A DNA stretch of 64,000 bases from Gnetum montanum. Taxonomy: Eukaryota; Streptophyta; Gnetopsida; Gnetales; Gnetaceae. Of the stretch, positions 45,201 to 56,999 are shown in pieces. Within the stretch, counting starts at the first letter, position 1; each line of letters begins with the position of its first letter. Position numbers and translations under genes: made by a program. The stretch lies in assembly GCA_015680685.1 (NCBI GenBank), contig MNCI01008572.1, positions 524,456-588,455 on the forward strand, read 5' to 3'. The notes under the pieces are model-generated. The model saw only the letters and a list, made by a program, of their open reading frames with translations. It did not search any database and was not told the DNA's origin.

Positions 45201-45521
45201 GAGCCTAATTCATGGACCAACATTGACAAGATTAACATTCTTACAAATATTGACCTTAGGGACATGGATTGAACCCACTTGTCTAAAGACAAACTCATCC
45301 ACTATCTAGACACTAGTCTTCTAACTTTTCCTATAAATCATATGGCTCCAAAACCATCTTAGGTTATTTAATTTAATTTTAATTTCATTAATTTTCATTT
45401 TGATGCTTATTGGTTGCTAATTAGTTTTGGTCTTGTCATGTTACAAGCACCAAAAGATAGCGGTGGCCCCAACAATGGTGATGGAGATGATAATCCACCT
45501 CCTTCAATAGACGCTCCATAG
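42253..45521 (+). pseudogene. Antisense gene of element B, 3' part
   Basis: The gene interrupted at 24,189 resumes here. After the rest of exon 2 and its donor, exon 3 starts at 42,371 (acceptor cttgcag) and ends at a GTAAATG donor at 42,648, the same donor sequence as in Y at 32,809. Exon 4 starts at 42,792 and contains HLGLFDLFMTPS (Y: NADLMELFTTPS). Exon 7 starts near 44,557 with LRWDPINPIKVNALPSL (Y: LRWDPSETISIENLPML) and continues with a coiled-coil region. Exon 8 ends at TAG 45,519-45,521 after an acidic tail. The order and splice positions match Y, but stops and frameshifts are frequent throughout. Confidence 0.8.
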
Positions 45522-46115
45522 TTCCATCAATTGTTTAGTTGATGTGATTTTATTTTTTTACATTGCTGATGTATAGCTGGTGTTAACCAAAATAGTTTAT
45601 CTTTTAGACAGTTTATTTGGCTATGTTTGCAATGTTGTGGACATTCTAACTTTTAATTGTAAATGTTAAGCTTTAATTTAGGATATGATGTTATAACATT
45701 ATCAATTTTATTTATATCATGGCACTACGTTGTAATCTATGCTTTGGCTACATTGTCTAGACTTGGTTGTCATATGATAGAAGCTTCAAATGGCTATGTA
45801 GTGAGGTTGTAAACTAAAGCAAAAACAAGGTATAAGCTTGCTTGCCAATTTAAGGCCATGGTGGGCTATGATGCCACTTTAAGGTCTTAGTAGATTGTAA
45901 AGAATGTAAAAGTAAGTGTTTTTTATGTCATTTTCTCTTTAGAAAAAATGAAAAAGGTTTTAAAAGTAAAAGGATCTAAAATAAAATAAATTCTTGGTCA
46001 TAGGAAAATTTAAATTTAAACTTAAGAAATATGAAATGGTACCAACAAGTAAAGTGTAAACTAGGCTATTAGGCTATGAATGTTATAAAGTCATATGCCT
46101 ACAAATGCATAGGTT
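45522..46115. other. 3' flank of the B antisense gene
   Basis: T-rich sequence with a decayed pair of spacer words near 45,850-45,900 ('ccaatttaaggccatggtgggc', 'ccactttaaggtcttagtagattg'), the same word type as in Y at 35,940. No coding content is seen. Confidence 0.55.
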
Positions 46116-46562
46116 ATGGGATGGATTAGGAGCATGCATCACTTATGCAAGTATTTCCTATTCTTTGAGAGATTAGGGAAAGTGTATGGTCTATGTTTCA
46201 CAAGATTATACTCTTCATCACCTTCACTAATGATGTTGAAGGATAGTTCTCCCCATGGCACATCAATGGGTTCATTATTTTTTGTTTCCACTTCTTTGGT
46301 CTTGTCATTCTTTTTGATTTCATGGCCAATGGTAGGAGTTTCTTCTTGAACCTCCACTTTAAACCCTTTCACTACATCAATGTTATTAATAGCTAAGGGG
46401 ACTATGCTTTTACCATGGATAATGATTTCACTTCCCTCATCAAGTAGATGGATTTCTTGGTGAATAGGTAAAGACACAACCCATAATTGGACCAACCAAG
46501 GTCTTCCCAGAATGAGGTTGAATCCTAGTGTCTCTTCTAAAACCAAGAAATCTACTATTATG
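46116..46562 (-). pseudogene. Element B protease, C-terminal part
   Basis: The frame reads LGFNLILGRPWLVQLWVVSLPIHQEIHLLDEG and ends DVPWGELSFNIISEGDEEYNLV, nearly parallel to the Y protease. It breaks at about 46,562, inside the domain and before the catalytic aspartate, where unrelated caulimovirid-like sequence begins. This is the right boundary of B. Confidence 0.85.
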
Positions 46563-46569
46563 GGTGTGG

Positions 46570-48230
46570 ACCTTTTGAATTTAGTATGTCAAAACATTAA
46601 GAAAAATGGAAGACAAGGTTGTTTGTATGTGTGCATGATTATTGTGCTTGCAAGACAAGAACTTGGATTGTACATGCTTTTGAACAAGCAAAAAAGACTT
46701 CATCATGTAAAGGAAGATGAAGAAATATATCTCTAAGAAATAGCAAACATCTTGCAAAAATTGGAATAAACACAGGCAAAGATGCCTTTAAGAAATAATA
46801 GACATCTTTCATAAGGTAGAGACATCTTTCCCTAGGCAAAAATGTCTTCACAAAATGAAGCAAGTTTCAAAAACACATCTTCCTAGAATAGAAGGTAATT
46901 TTAGGAAGATGCCTTAAGCATGAAGAAAATATCTTCCGTAATTATTAGTGACCATTTCCTAGTTGTTGCATGAGTCCCAAGATGGACTTAGAAACATGGA
47001 AACTATAATAAAATATCATATGCATTGGGAAAGATGAAAAATCTTATGTGTAAACATTGTACAATCATTGTAATCTATGTTGCTCTTCATTGTATAATCA
47101 TTTTTTAATTGTAAAGTGTGCTGTACCTCAACATACAAGGATCAGCAAACTAAGTTGCATCTATCCCTTGTAATTGTTATCTCTTGTTATTTTGTGGGGT
47201 TGATGTGCTTCTTGCGTGAAGGCATCTTGCTTGAGCTTGTAGGGATCCTAAAAGATTATCTTAGGAACCTATTAAAATATCAAAACCACTAAAAACACCA
47301 AAAGCTAAGATAACAAGAGACACTCCTTTAGAAACCTTAGATTTATAAAAAGGCAAGTAGCCTTTGGAAGAAACTAAGGACATTGGATCCACTAGTGATA
47401 GTGCCTTAGTTTCTTACTCTCATCATTCTGTTGTTAAGTATGACCATCAATACCACTGTGCTGAATGTGATGCCTTGTTAAATATTAGAATGAACACATC
47501 AAGAAATAAAAATTGTGAGTAGAGTGAAGAATCTAAGAAAGAAAAAGAAGGAAGCCAACAAACCCAAGGAAAAGATCCATAATCTTTTCCAAAAATTACC
47601 CATAGATCCACCATCAGATACAATACAAATTCAAATTTTGAAAAATAACATGCTTAGTGAACTCTTTACACAACAGTATTTAATAAAAAATTAAAATAGT
47701 TGCAAATAGGGAAAAATAGAGAGAGTATATGATGAATTAAGAAGCTAAAAGAAATTCATTCCCAAGAAAAAGGAAAAAGTCCCTGATCACAGTATTCTAG
47801 AATACGACACTAATTTAGATTCTCCTAGCTCCCATATGGGACATAGATCCAAATATATGAAGGAGAAAGCTAATGAAGAATCATCTATAATCAACATGCA
47901 AACAGATGATGAGGAAAGATGACAAGAAGGCATTGGTTTAAATGAAGAAAACATCCTAAAAAATCTTGAAATCTATATCCAGGACCCATAGGATTACCAA
48001 ACTATCTCCTCTAGGCCAATCAATGAAAGAGAGCCAAGGTTCAACATAGATAGACTTTCACCTTTAGATAGATAGATACTAATTGATAGAATTTCAGGTT
48101 TTATAGAATGAGAAGTCCTTCTATATCAAAAAAAACCTTTAAACATGTCATTCAAAATACTGTGTTTAATTTTACAAGAAATCTTCGGTGTTAGTGGAAC
48201 CAAATATATCCTAACATCAAAAGCAAACTT
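46570..48230. other. Leader-like and worn coding stretch of the caulimovirid-like sequence
   Basis: From 46,570 to 47,250 the sequence is A-rich with repeated phrases (gacatcttt..., aagatgcctt...) and stops in all frames. From 47,280 to 48,230 it has coding-like composition on the plus strand (Lys- and Glu-rich, e.g. RFNIDRLSPLDR near 48,040) but no frame above about 60 codons. I cannot assign a movement protein. Confidence 0.35.
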
Positions 48231-48900
48231 TTGAATGGTTCAACTATTTTATTTATAAACATCTTTATAAAAGAATTTCTATGCAACAAAGATACTTATA
48301 TTACTGATTGTAAAGAAAAGTATTTTATGGCTAGGATTAATAAAATACAAGATATAGATGATTTCTTAAACCAAATGGAAGATTGGTATTATCATGGTAA
48401 GTTAACCCATGATAGGTTAGCAAAAGAGCATCTTCTTGGTGCTTTTCCTCAACTCTTTGCTAAAAAATATCAATTAGAAATCATGTTTAGAGAACAAACC
48501 CTTGATGATATGAGTTTCAATTATATTACACAACTAATAGGGGATGTCAATCGAGATCTCTATAGGCATTTACAAGCTCAAACTATGATGAAACAGCTTA
48601 ACAATCCCATGTGGCAATCATTCCATCATGAGATCCTTCTGGAACATCAGTGGAAAAAATGCACACAAACCACTTGTTGTTTGAATTCAAGACATTGGAA
48701 ACAATGGAAACCACAAAATCCACAATGGACTAAACATCCATCCCATCCTAAACCTCATAAGATATTTCAAGGGATGTTGAAAAGATGCAAGTCAAAATTA
48801 CCTAGAGGATAAATTATATGCTTTATATGCAAAGGAAACCACTTTTTCAAGAATTTTTCTAATAAGGAATGTCTTCCATGTCAAGAAAATTTCATTGAAC
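48231..48900 (+). pseudogene. Coat-protein-like frame with cysteine motif (caulimovirid-like)
   Basis: A frame of 193 codons (48,231-48,812) reads DDFLNQMEDWYYHGKLT..LAKEHLLGAFPQLFAKK, an alpha-helical capsid-type sequence. It is followed by a basic tail and, after a stop, by CFICKGNHFFKN (48,820-48,860), a CX2C...H zinc-knuckle remnant. In caulimovirids the coat domain ends with such a knuckle just before protease and reverse transcriptase, as here. A Ty3/gypsy gag could look similar, so the virus family rests on the neighbouring reverse transcriptase. Confidence 0.5.
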
Positions 48901-49589
48901 ATTACAATTTGTCTAAATAGTTTTATGATTACATTGAGAATGCCTTTATCCCATTTGAGCACTTTGATCCCAAACCTCTTTCTGTGGTTGGGGGAGATAA
49001 GGGTGCTAGAGACAAGAATGACTCAAATGTATTCTATTGTGCCATGAATCATTGTACTAGTTTTAGTAGACCATTACATAGGATAATAACCCCTAGGCCT
49101 AGAACATCATACTTCTTGGATATAGAAACCCAAGTTTCAGAGCAACCTCCTAAAATAAGTAGCCTCAATCCTTCAAAAAATGACCCACCTACCAAATCAT
49201 AAGAAAATAGTTAGTAAGTTTAGAGAAACAAATGGAAGAAACCACTATAGATTATATAAGTAGGATTATGTCTTTAAAGAGAAGAATCAAGGAGAAAACA
49301 CAAGAATTGGAGGAATAGAGGGATCTTGTATTGGAAAGATTATGGAAATTCAAAAATTCCTAACCACTGGAATCCAAAGAAGAAGAAGAAAGATAAAGAT
49401 AGAATTAAGGGATAGCCTTGAGAAACAACTAGATAAAGATAAATAGAAACAGGTAACTCCTCTAAACAAATTTATGATAAGACAACATAGGATAGTTCAA
49501 TTACATAAGTATATCCAATGGGCTACCACTGAGTTAGTAGAACTAGAAAAGCTTGAGGAAAGTTACCAATGTTAGAAATATCAGGAAGA

Positions 49590-50610
49590 GTCTAGTGTAA
49601 TGCTTGTCAATATAGTTAATAAGAATATTAGTTTAACTACTTTACCTTTATGTATATTTATGATAAAATTTGAAAAATATAAGGCTTACCCTATAGACAC
49701 ATTAATTGGTAGCAATGCTAAAGTTTCATTAGCCAAGTGGAATATTATACCTTCACACTTCTAGAAAAGACATTGGCTCATGATGACCCAACAATATTCA
49801 AGAATAAGAAAGAACATTGGTGTAGAATAGAATTAAGAGATGACATAAAAGTAAAGGCTTATCATATAGGTATGCTTCTTTTCTTAAAAAAGGAATGTGA
49901 TGCTAAAATTCAATTACTTCTTGAAAAAAGATTAATTGAACTAAGCACAAGTATGTTTGCCTGCTCTACTTTCTATGTTAATAAAAGAGCCAAACAAGTA
50001 CATGAGAAGAAGAGGTTAGTTGTCAACTACAAGCCTCTTAATGAGCTCATAAAAGCTATACAACATCCTATACCAAGAAAGGACAATCTTTTCCAAAGAT
50101 TACTACACCCTCATGTCTACTCCAAGCTTGATCTAAAATATGGATTTTGGAAGATCCAAGTGAAGAAGCAAGATAGATGGAAAACTACTTTTACAATTCC
50201 AGGTGGACTGTATCAATGGACTTTTTTTCCATTTATGATTAAGAAAACTCCCTCCATCTTCCAAAAAGAAATGAACTTAATCTTTAGACAGTATCCTTTT
50301 ATCATGGTATATATTCATGATATATTAGTTATGAGAAAAAGTTCACATCAACATCTAAATCACCTTAATGTGTTTTATGATATTGTAGATAAGAATGGTT
50401 TAGTCCTTTCCCCAAAAAATATTCTTAGGCTTAGAAATATCTCAAGGATCCATCTCGCAAAATCACATTCTAAAGTCCATAAATAAGTTTCCTAATGAGT
50501 TAAAAGACAAAACACAACTACAAATGGTTTTTGGCTACATAAACTACGTATCTAGTTTCTATGAGCACTTAGCCAGAGATGGTAAATTACAAAATGAATA
50601 GCTCAGTCAA
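49590..50610 (+). pseudogene. Caulimovirid-like protease trace and reverse transcriptase
   Basis: Before the main frame, PIDTLIGSNAKVSLAKWNII (about 49,690-49,750) looks like a worn retropepsin site. The frame 49,737-50,486 reads ACSTFYVNKRAKQ, KKRLVVNYKPLNELI, YSKLDLKYGFWKIQV, WKTTFTIPGGLYQW and VYIHDILV. The catalytic box normally YIDD is YIHD, so polymerase function is lost. After a frame change, MVFGYINYVSSFYEHLARDG (to about 50,580) is the connection region. 'NYKPLN', 'FWKIQV' and 'Y.W' after the tip are typical of Caulimoviridae rather than plant Ty3/gypsy. The end at 50,634 is cut by the LTR of element C. Confidence 0.7.
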
Positions 50611-50634
50611 AACCCCGAATCATGGGTACAAAAG

Positions 50635-51196
50635 TGATGAGTAGCAAGGTGCCCCTATGTCCAACCATACAAATCATAGGCATTCACATGCGATTCGATC
50701 GAATTTTGTAGACTATAATTACTAAGTACGCTAGAGCTAATAGTCATGCATGTTATCCATTCATTGTCTTCCCAGTCCCACTTATGGAATGCAATTGTAT
50801 GGTTAAGTGTGACTAAGGCATAAGATTTTTGTTATTTTGTGCTTTTATTAAATTACTCACCTAGAACAAAGATGAAAGTAAGAGTGATTAATTACTAAGT
50901 AAACTATGGTATAATCTAGCCCAACACAAGTAACCATTCCCACTTAAAGCTCCTACTATAGGCACTTCAAAAATATTCTAACTTTCAAATGGAAAAATTA
51001 CAAGAGTTTCGCTACTTGACTGCCAAAAAATTACTCCCAATTATGCACCTGGGTGTTGTATTTATAGACCCAAGAGTAAACTTGTGATATCGAATGTACA
51101 ATATTGCATCCTATGTTGTGATATCACATGTCTAATATCATGTACCTGATATCGTAGCCACCTTGATATCAAAGTATTGAAAAACACAATTTATCA
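50635..51196 (-). repeat. 3' LTR of element C
   Basis: This copy runs from TGATGAGTAGCAAGG to AATTTATCA, with TG...CA ends, and is followed inside by the polypurine tract. Its first 310 bases match 59,569-59,880 closely (shared 'gtgactaaggcataagatttttgttattttg'). The segment at 51,081-51,175 repeats gatatcg/gatatcac words. Confidence 0.88.
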
Positions 51197-51210
51197 TACC
51201 CCCATGATTG
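51197..51210 (-). other. Polypurine tract of element C
   Basis: The minus strand reads CAATCATGGGGGTA directly before the LTR start TGATAAATTGTG. Just inside it, 'cttgtcctcaagt' gives ACTTGAGGACAAG on the minus strand, a phrase often seen near the polypurine tract of plant Ty3/gypsy elements. Confidence 0.7.
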
Positions 51211-53330
51211 AATGAAAACTTGTCCTCAAGTACAGAAGAAGAGAAAAAAGTCCTTTATAAAATATATTAGGTGTGTGGACTTATTTGACTGACATGCAAA
51301 GTGACATAGAGAAAAAAGACAAATACAGAAGTGCCCAAGCATACAATATTACAATTGTGTACAAAATTGGATGTTCATGATAATAGGAAAGAATACCAAT
51401 GGATCTAAAGGACATCTAACCCCTCTTGGAAATAGAAGAATGAGGGAGAGGTAGAAGAGATCCAATGGTTATGAACAATCTCCTGCAAGTGATATAGTTG
51501 CATCATCCTTGGTTACGACAGTCCTGCTTCCAGTCCACACTTCCCACTACGATCACATTAGAACCAATGATTAGTATATATAGTGCAATAGATAATGGCT
51601 AGATACCTTGTCTCATTGGTGATTTTATTTAGCCACATTGTGATTGTGATAGATTGGTTGCTTGATATTGTTAGTGGAAAGACTGATGAATGAGTTAAGT
51701 AAGAGAAGCAATCCATAAAATTTAGAAAAATCTTAACACAAGGAATACTAGAAAGAGGTTATTCACAATAATGAAAAAGATTTCATAACAAACAGTTCTA
51801 AAGGTGTGTACAATTGGATGACATGGATGGGGTAAATAAAAAGAATTTGATTATAACAATGTCTAAGGGCAAAGAACTTAACTTAACCAAACTAAAAGAT
51901 ATGTAACTGGGTCCTCCCAAAAGCAAGCACAGGCCTTTTATTCCCTTGTATAACTTCAAACCAAGGATTCTGTGGGCACCATGGATTATTAATGGTTACA
52001 AAAAGTTAAGTACAAAAATCCAAAAGTAACTAACTAAGAAACCTGACACATCAAACTAGAACATTGAATCAAAACATGAAACCAGTAGTGAGGTGATGCA
52101 TGAAAAGCATAGATGGATGATAGAGAGAGTGGAATGGAGTTCCTAATTATGGTCATATGCAGTCCCTTGTGGCATTTGTGATTAAATGACTTAGTAGGAT
52201 CCATCCTTAGTCTAGATCAAAACCAACCACTTTCAATGACTTCACATCAACATTCTAAGGCTAGTCCATCCCCTGAGACACAAGAATGCTCTTACAAAAC
52301 AACCACCATTCCAAATTGGAATGAACGTAGGAAGTGAGAAAGGACCTTAGTTAAAGGAGACAAGACAAGTCTCATAACTAGTGCTTGTAGCCTTTTTATT
52401 TGGTCTAAGGGGTGTGCTATGAATTCCCATGCTTTTTTTTTTGAATGGGAACCACTCCATGCAAAGACCCATGCATTTTTCATATTTATTTTATCCAAGC
52501 GATGTGCTTTGAATCCTCATCTCTCTTTTTTTCTTGATAAGGACCACAAAATGCAAGGACTTATTTGACTTCCTATTATGAAATGGCATAGAATAGTGAG
52601 AAGCTTACAAGAACACTCCTGCACACAAGAAAATAGAAAAACATGAAGAATACCACATGCCTTTAAAGCCACACCCTATCCAAACCTTTGATTCCTTCCC
52701 AATTTTGGAAACTACACAAGTCACCAATTTATTAAAGTTACACTAATGAAGAAGAGACTACACATTTCCAAAAAAAGGAAAACCATAGAGCATGTGGATC
52801 AGTGGATGATGTGGACTCACTACCTGTTACATGAAAATAAACCATGTCCTAGTCATGAGTAATAATATTCAAAGTCAGAAACCAAACATCAACAATCAAA
52901 TTACAAATGAAGCATACAGCTATCAAGTAGTGCATTACCATTGTACCTACCACCTTATTAGAAGAAAAAGTAGAGAAACACATCAAACACAAGCAATCCT
53001 AACCACAAAAGAAAGTAAAAGAGTAGACAATAGATATTTAATATATTAAAAATGGTGTAAAATAAAGACTAAAAGAAGATCAATAACCTTAAAATTACAA
53101 ATATGTAAAACAAAGATGTAAAACAAAGAAGATGAAAATAAAAAGTTGTGAAATAAAAAATGTGTAAAACGAAAAAGGTCAAAAGACTAAGGAGCTATAA
53201 GAGGTATTAGTATGGGTGGCCATCTCCCCCATGACTAAGTTGGAAGGAAGAGATCTAAAATATTGAGTGTGGGTGTCCATCTGGCAAGGTGTTTGTTGAG
53301 TTGGTTGGCTTGGGCTCATGGAAAGGTTTT
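51211..53330. other. Spacer between LTR and integrase of C
   Basis: Two kilobases without recognisable domains. Frames such as 52,292-52,498 (minus) and 52,831-53,049 (plus) are short and unsupported. The part at 53,050-53,180 is an A-rich tandem of gtaaaacaaag-type units. Long spacers after integrase are common in Athila elements, sometimes holding an env-like frame; none is seen here. Confidence 0.5.
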
Positions 53331-53399
53331 ATTTATTAAATGTTGACTAATTTTTTCTTATTTAGGTTGTTAGGTTTTTAGATTATCATGGCCCTAAAT

Positions 53400-54560
53400 G
53401 GAAAATTCTCATCTATGATGTAAGGTCCTTCTCACAATGTTTGAAATTTGGTTCATTGGGGTACATGTGCAGGATTCCAATAGAGAACCTTGTCTCCTGG
53501 TTGAAACTTGATTTTTTTTATCTTGAGGTCATGGCATTTCTTGTTAAATACCTTATGTATTTCATTGGATGATAGGGCCATTAACCAATTTTCATCTAGC
53601 AAGTTAAGGTTCATCAATTGTTCTTTCTGTGCTAGACTTAGATTTGGATCAAGGTCACAAGCTGTAGAGTGTACAAAGCTTAGATTAGATGGGCAATGTT
53701 GGTAGTTTTTCATACACAAGCTCATAGGGAGAATAACCTATGGGAAGCTTCCATGTGGAGTGATAGGCCCAAAGGGCATCATTTAATTTAGTGCTCTAGT
53801 CCCTTTGGTATTTGCTAATTGTACACATTAAGATTTTTGTAATCTCCCGATTAGTGACCTCAGCTTGACCATTGGCATAGGGGTGATATGGTGTTATGAG
53901 TTTATGTTCAAACCCAAAGTGTTGCATCAATTTCCAAAAAGTGGCACTTGTAAAATGAGTTCCATTATCAGAAATTAAGGCATGAGGTACACCAAACTTG
54001 TTTACAATGTTTTTTTGTACAAACAGAGTAGTAGTGGTAGTTGTACAGTTAGTGATGGCTGCTGCTTCTGCCCACTTGTTACAATAGTCAACTAAGAGTA
54101 TTATCTATGCCTTTCCATTTGATAAAGGTGCAATGGAACCCATAAAGTTAATGCCCCAAATATCAAATTGCTTGAGAGGTTGTATCCATTATTGTGGCCC
54201 CTCCATTCAAGCTATCATTCCACCATCCCTCTGGCAATGATCAAAAGCACAAAAAAATTGGTGTGCATCCCTGAAGATTGTTGGCCAATAATACCCTGCC
54301 ATGAAGATTTTTGTGGCCATGCATCTCCCAACATAATGGCCTCCATAAGGACCTTTGTGAAAATCTTGAAGAACACATAGTTGATCCATATTAGGGACAC
54401 ATTAACGTACTAGGCCATCAAGACAAACTTTGTAAAGGTTTTTATTAATCTCCATGAAATGCTTGACCTAGTGAAGAAACTATTATTTCTTCCTAGTGTC
54501 AAGCCCTTACGGTAATTCTTGCATAAGCAGATAAGTGAGGATGGTGTCATACCATTTTGG
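53400..54560 (-). pseudogene. Element C integrase remnant
   Basis: In protein order: CVLQDFHKGPYGGHYVGRCMATKIFMAGYYWPTIF (about 54,380-54,270) and FCAFDHCQR form the zinc domain. DNGTHFTSATFWK (near 53,950) supplies the second Asp and HPYANGQAEVTNREI (near 53,880) the Glu. The segment DALWAYHSTWK and the C-terminal phrase KIKFQPGDKVLYWN (53,480-53,525) follow. Stops divide it. The catalytic Asp and Glu seen are kept. Confidence 0.85.
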
Positions 54561-54699
54561 TTCATCGAGCATTTATGTATTAATAGCCCCTACAAGAAAA
54601 GATTCATTAGGGAATTGGTCAGATAAAGGGCTCTCTTTCTCCTTGTCATCCCATCTTAGTCATGATAATTGATTTGTAACCACATTCTCCACACCTTTA

Positions 54700-55870
54700 C
54701 AATCTACCTCTGTGAGATCAAATTCCTACAAAATCATGAGCCACCATATGACACAAGGGCTCACCATTGGTTTTCTCATTATAAATTTAATGGCACTATG
54801 ATCTATATGCATAAGAACTTTGTAGCCAAGCACATAGTGCCTGAACTTCTTTAAGGTGAACACCACTACCGTCAACTCCTTTTCTATGGTGGTGTAGTTC
54901 AGTTGTGCACCTGCAATGCTCTGGCTTGCATAGTGAATATAATATGGACGTTTTTGATCATCCATCTATGTAAGCATTACCCCAAAGGATAATTTGATGC
55001 ATCAATCATCACATGAAATGGTCTGGACCAATCTAGTGCTTGAAGAATAGGGGGTTTCAACAAGCTTTTGCTTCAATTTTTGAAATGCTACTTCACATAT
55101 AGGGGTCTAGACAAGTGATGCATCCTTCTTTGTCAATTTTAACAATCGCTTGGAAATTTTGGAAAAATTCTCAATGAAGCACCAGTAGTAGCCAGTATGA
55201 CCAAAGAATGACCACACTTCTTTGACTATTTTGGGTTGGTAGGTTATTCCTTGGACGACCCTTATTTTTTTAGGGTCCACCTTGATTCCTACTTTTGAAA
55301 TGCTATACCCCAAGACTGTACCTTCCTAGACCATAAGATGGATCTTTTTCCAATTGAGCTAGAGGTTTTTTTTGACACATCTCTTCAACACCTGCTCAAG
55401 ATGGTCTAAGACTTGCTTGAACGTAGCTCCATAGGTAGAAAAATCAACCATAAAGACTTCTACCTCACTACTGATCTGTTGTTGGAAAATGCTAAGAGCT
55501 AATCATTGAAATGTGACTAGGGCATTACATAGACCAAATGGCATCTGACAGTAAGCAAAAGTCCCCTAAGGATTGGTGAAAGTTATCTTTGCCTGGTTTT
55601 CTAGTGCAATCTGTATTTGGTTAAAGCCACTATAACCATCCAAAAATTTGTAATAACTATGCCCTAAAATGGTATCTAGCACTTGGTTAACAAAAGGCAA
55701 TGGAAAATGATCCTTGAAAGTTACCATGTTGAACAGCCAAAAGTCAATGCATACCTGCCATTTGCCTTCTTTCTTTGGTATGATCACAAGTGGACTAACC
55801 CACTCACTATCTACGATAGGGTAGATGAATCCCACTTTGAGGAGTTGTTAAATCTCCTCTTTGACAATCT
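54700..55870 (-). pseudogene. Element C reverse transcriptase and RNase H remnant
   Basis: Frame 55,835-55,566 has SEWVSPLVIIPKKEGKWQVCIDF, FKDHFPLPFVNQVLDTI and FLDGYSGFNQIQIA. Near 55,455-55,420 the catalytic box reads EVFMVDFSTYG, so the first Asp of MDD is Val. Frame 55,313-55,107 (MGYSISKVGIKVDPKKI...TGYYWCFIENFSKIS) is the connection. Frame 54,965-54,726 is RNase H (RPYYIHYASQSI, NYTTIEKELTVVVFTLKKFRHYVLG, HIDHSAIKF). The set has frameshifts and stops and is inactive. Confidence 0.88.
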
Positions 55871-56599
55871 ATTTTAACTTAGGATTCAAATTCCATTACA
55901 GTTGTCATTTTGGCTTGATGGCAAGGTTGCTATATATTTGGTGTTGACATATTCTTGGATCTATCCTGGTAAGTTTGAAATATGAATAGGCAATGGCTAC
56001 TGATCATTTTTCCACAACTTTTATCAACCTTTTCTTTTGTTCTATAGCAAGCTTGGCATTAATGATAACTAGCCTTCCATTTTTCAAAAATATGTACTCC
56101 ATTCCAGCTAATAATGTCTTCAATTCAAGGGGATCTTGTTTAAAATTGTCAGGAATTTCCATCTCATTCCAAATGACATCGTCATTTTCTCCTTCAAAGA
56201 ACTAGTGATGAACTTGCTCGAGTTCATCCATACTTGCAACATATTCATACATTAGGCCCTTAGTAGGTTCTATGCATAATGTACTACTGCTAGAATCAGC
56301 TATCAGCCACTGGGTGCCTTCTTGTTTTGTGGCTACTACATACAAACATCTCTAGATCTCAGCTTTTGGTGCACACTACTTGCATGTAGAGATAGATGTT
56401 TACTTTATTGATCATAACTTCTACACACAATGGAACCCTGAATTGTTGTACGCGATACATGAAACTCTCTTCTTCTTAATCTTTCCAAATTCATTGTCTT
56501 TTGATATCTCCCTATAAAGATCTCTAATGTCCATTTTGGCATCAATAGTACTTAACCATGCCCTTCCCATAGTAATTGAAAAGTCCCCTTGTAGTTCTC

Positions 56600-56900
56600 C
56601 ACTTTGATTACTAGAAAATCAATAGGATATAACCACCCACAACTAGTGCTGATGATGTCCTCAACCAATCCCAATGGAACAGTGATGGACTAGTCCACCA
56701 GTTCTAGCCAGATGTTGTTCTTCTTCAAGGGAGGAAGGCTCCACATTGTGTACATCTCATGCAAGATCAAATTAACATCAGAACTAGAGTCAAGAAGATA
56801 TTTACAAGGCTCATTCCCATCAATTTGCAAGTAAACTAGGGAACTCCCAGGATTTGCTAATTTTCTAGGCAAGATACCAGCTCAAATCCAATCAAATACA
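56600..56900 (-). pseudogene. Element C protease remnant
   Basis: The frame reads CKYLLDSSSDVNLILHEMY where Athila-type proteases have an Asp-(Leu/Ser)-Gly-Ala-(Ser/Asp)-Val-Asn site followed by LMP. The glycine is Ser, so the site is altered. It stands between gag and reverse transcriptase, as expected. The stretch 55,880-56,600 between it and the RT is a worn linker with no clear domain. Confidence 0.6.
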
Positions 56901-56999
56901 GCATGTGTCAGCATTACAGTATGGATTCGAGAAGGATTTTGGTTTGGAGGGGACTCAAATAAAAAAGAAATAGAGGAAGTTGGAGGAGTAGGGTTACCA

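Larger units (their letters stand above)
12593..46565 (-). mobile_element. Element B: old Tat-like element, split by Y and truncated on the right
   Basis: B reads on the minus strand and is present as 12,593-24,189 and 42,253-46,565, with element Y between. From left to right it has: the 3' LTR, polypurine tract, integrase, RNase H, reverse transcriptase, a word-rich stretch, the antisense gene (plus strand, split by Y) and the C-terminal part of the protease. At about 46,565 it stops inside the protease; gag, leader and 5' LTR are absent and caulimovirid-like sequence follows. Catalytic positions are lost (YVDD is YVDN, integrase E is K) and stops are dense, so it is long dead. Confidence 0.85.
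46565..50634 (+). mobile_element. Endogenous caulimovirid-like sequence, left part
   Basis: This is a decayed integrated pararetrovirus-like stretch on the plus strand. It holds a non-coding leader-like part (46,565-47,280), a worn polyprotein with a coat-like frame (48,231-48,812), a cysteine motif (48,820-48,880), a protease trace (49,690-49,760) and reverse transcriptase (49,737-50,600). The order coat-like, cysteine motif, protease, reverse transcriptase and RNase H without integrase is that of Caulimoviridae. Element C splits it at 50,634, and RNase H resumes to the right of C. Ty3/gypsy elements share part of this order, but the RT wording is closer to caulimovirids. Confidence 0.65.

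Noticed and set aside
51081-51175. Repeated gatatcg/gatatcac words in the LTR of C as a regulatory array
   Set aside because: Only four or five loose copies, present in the one complete LTR only, so conservation cannot be judged.
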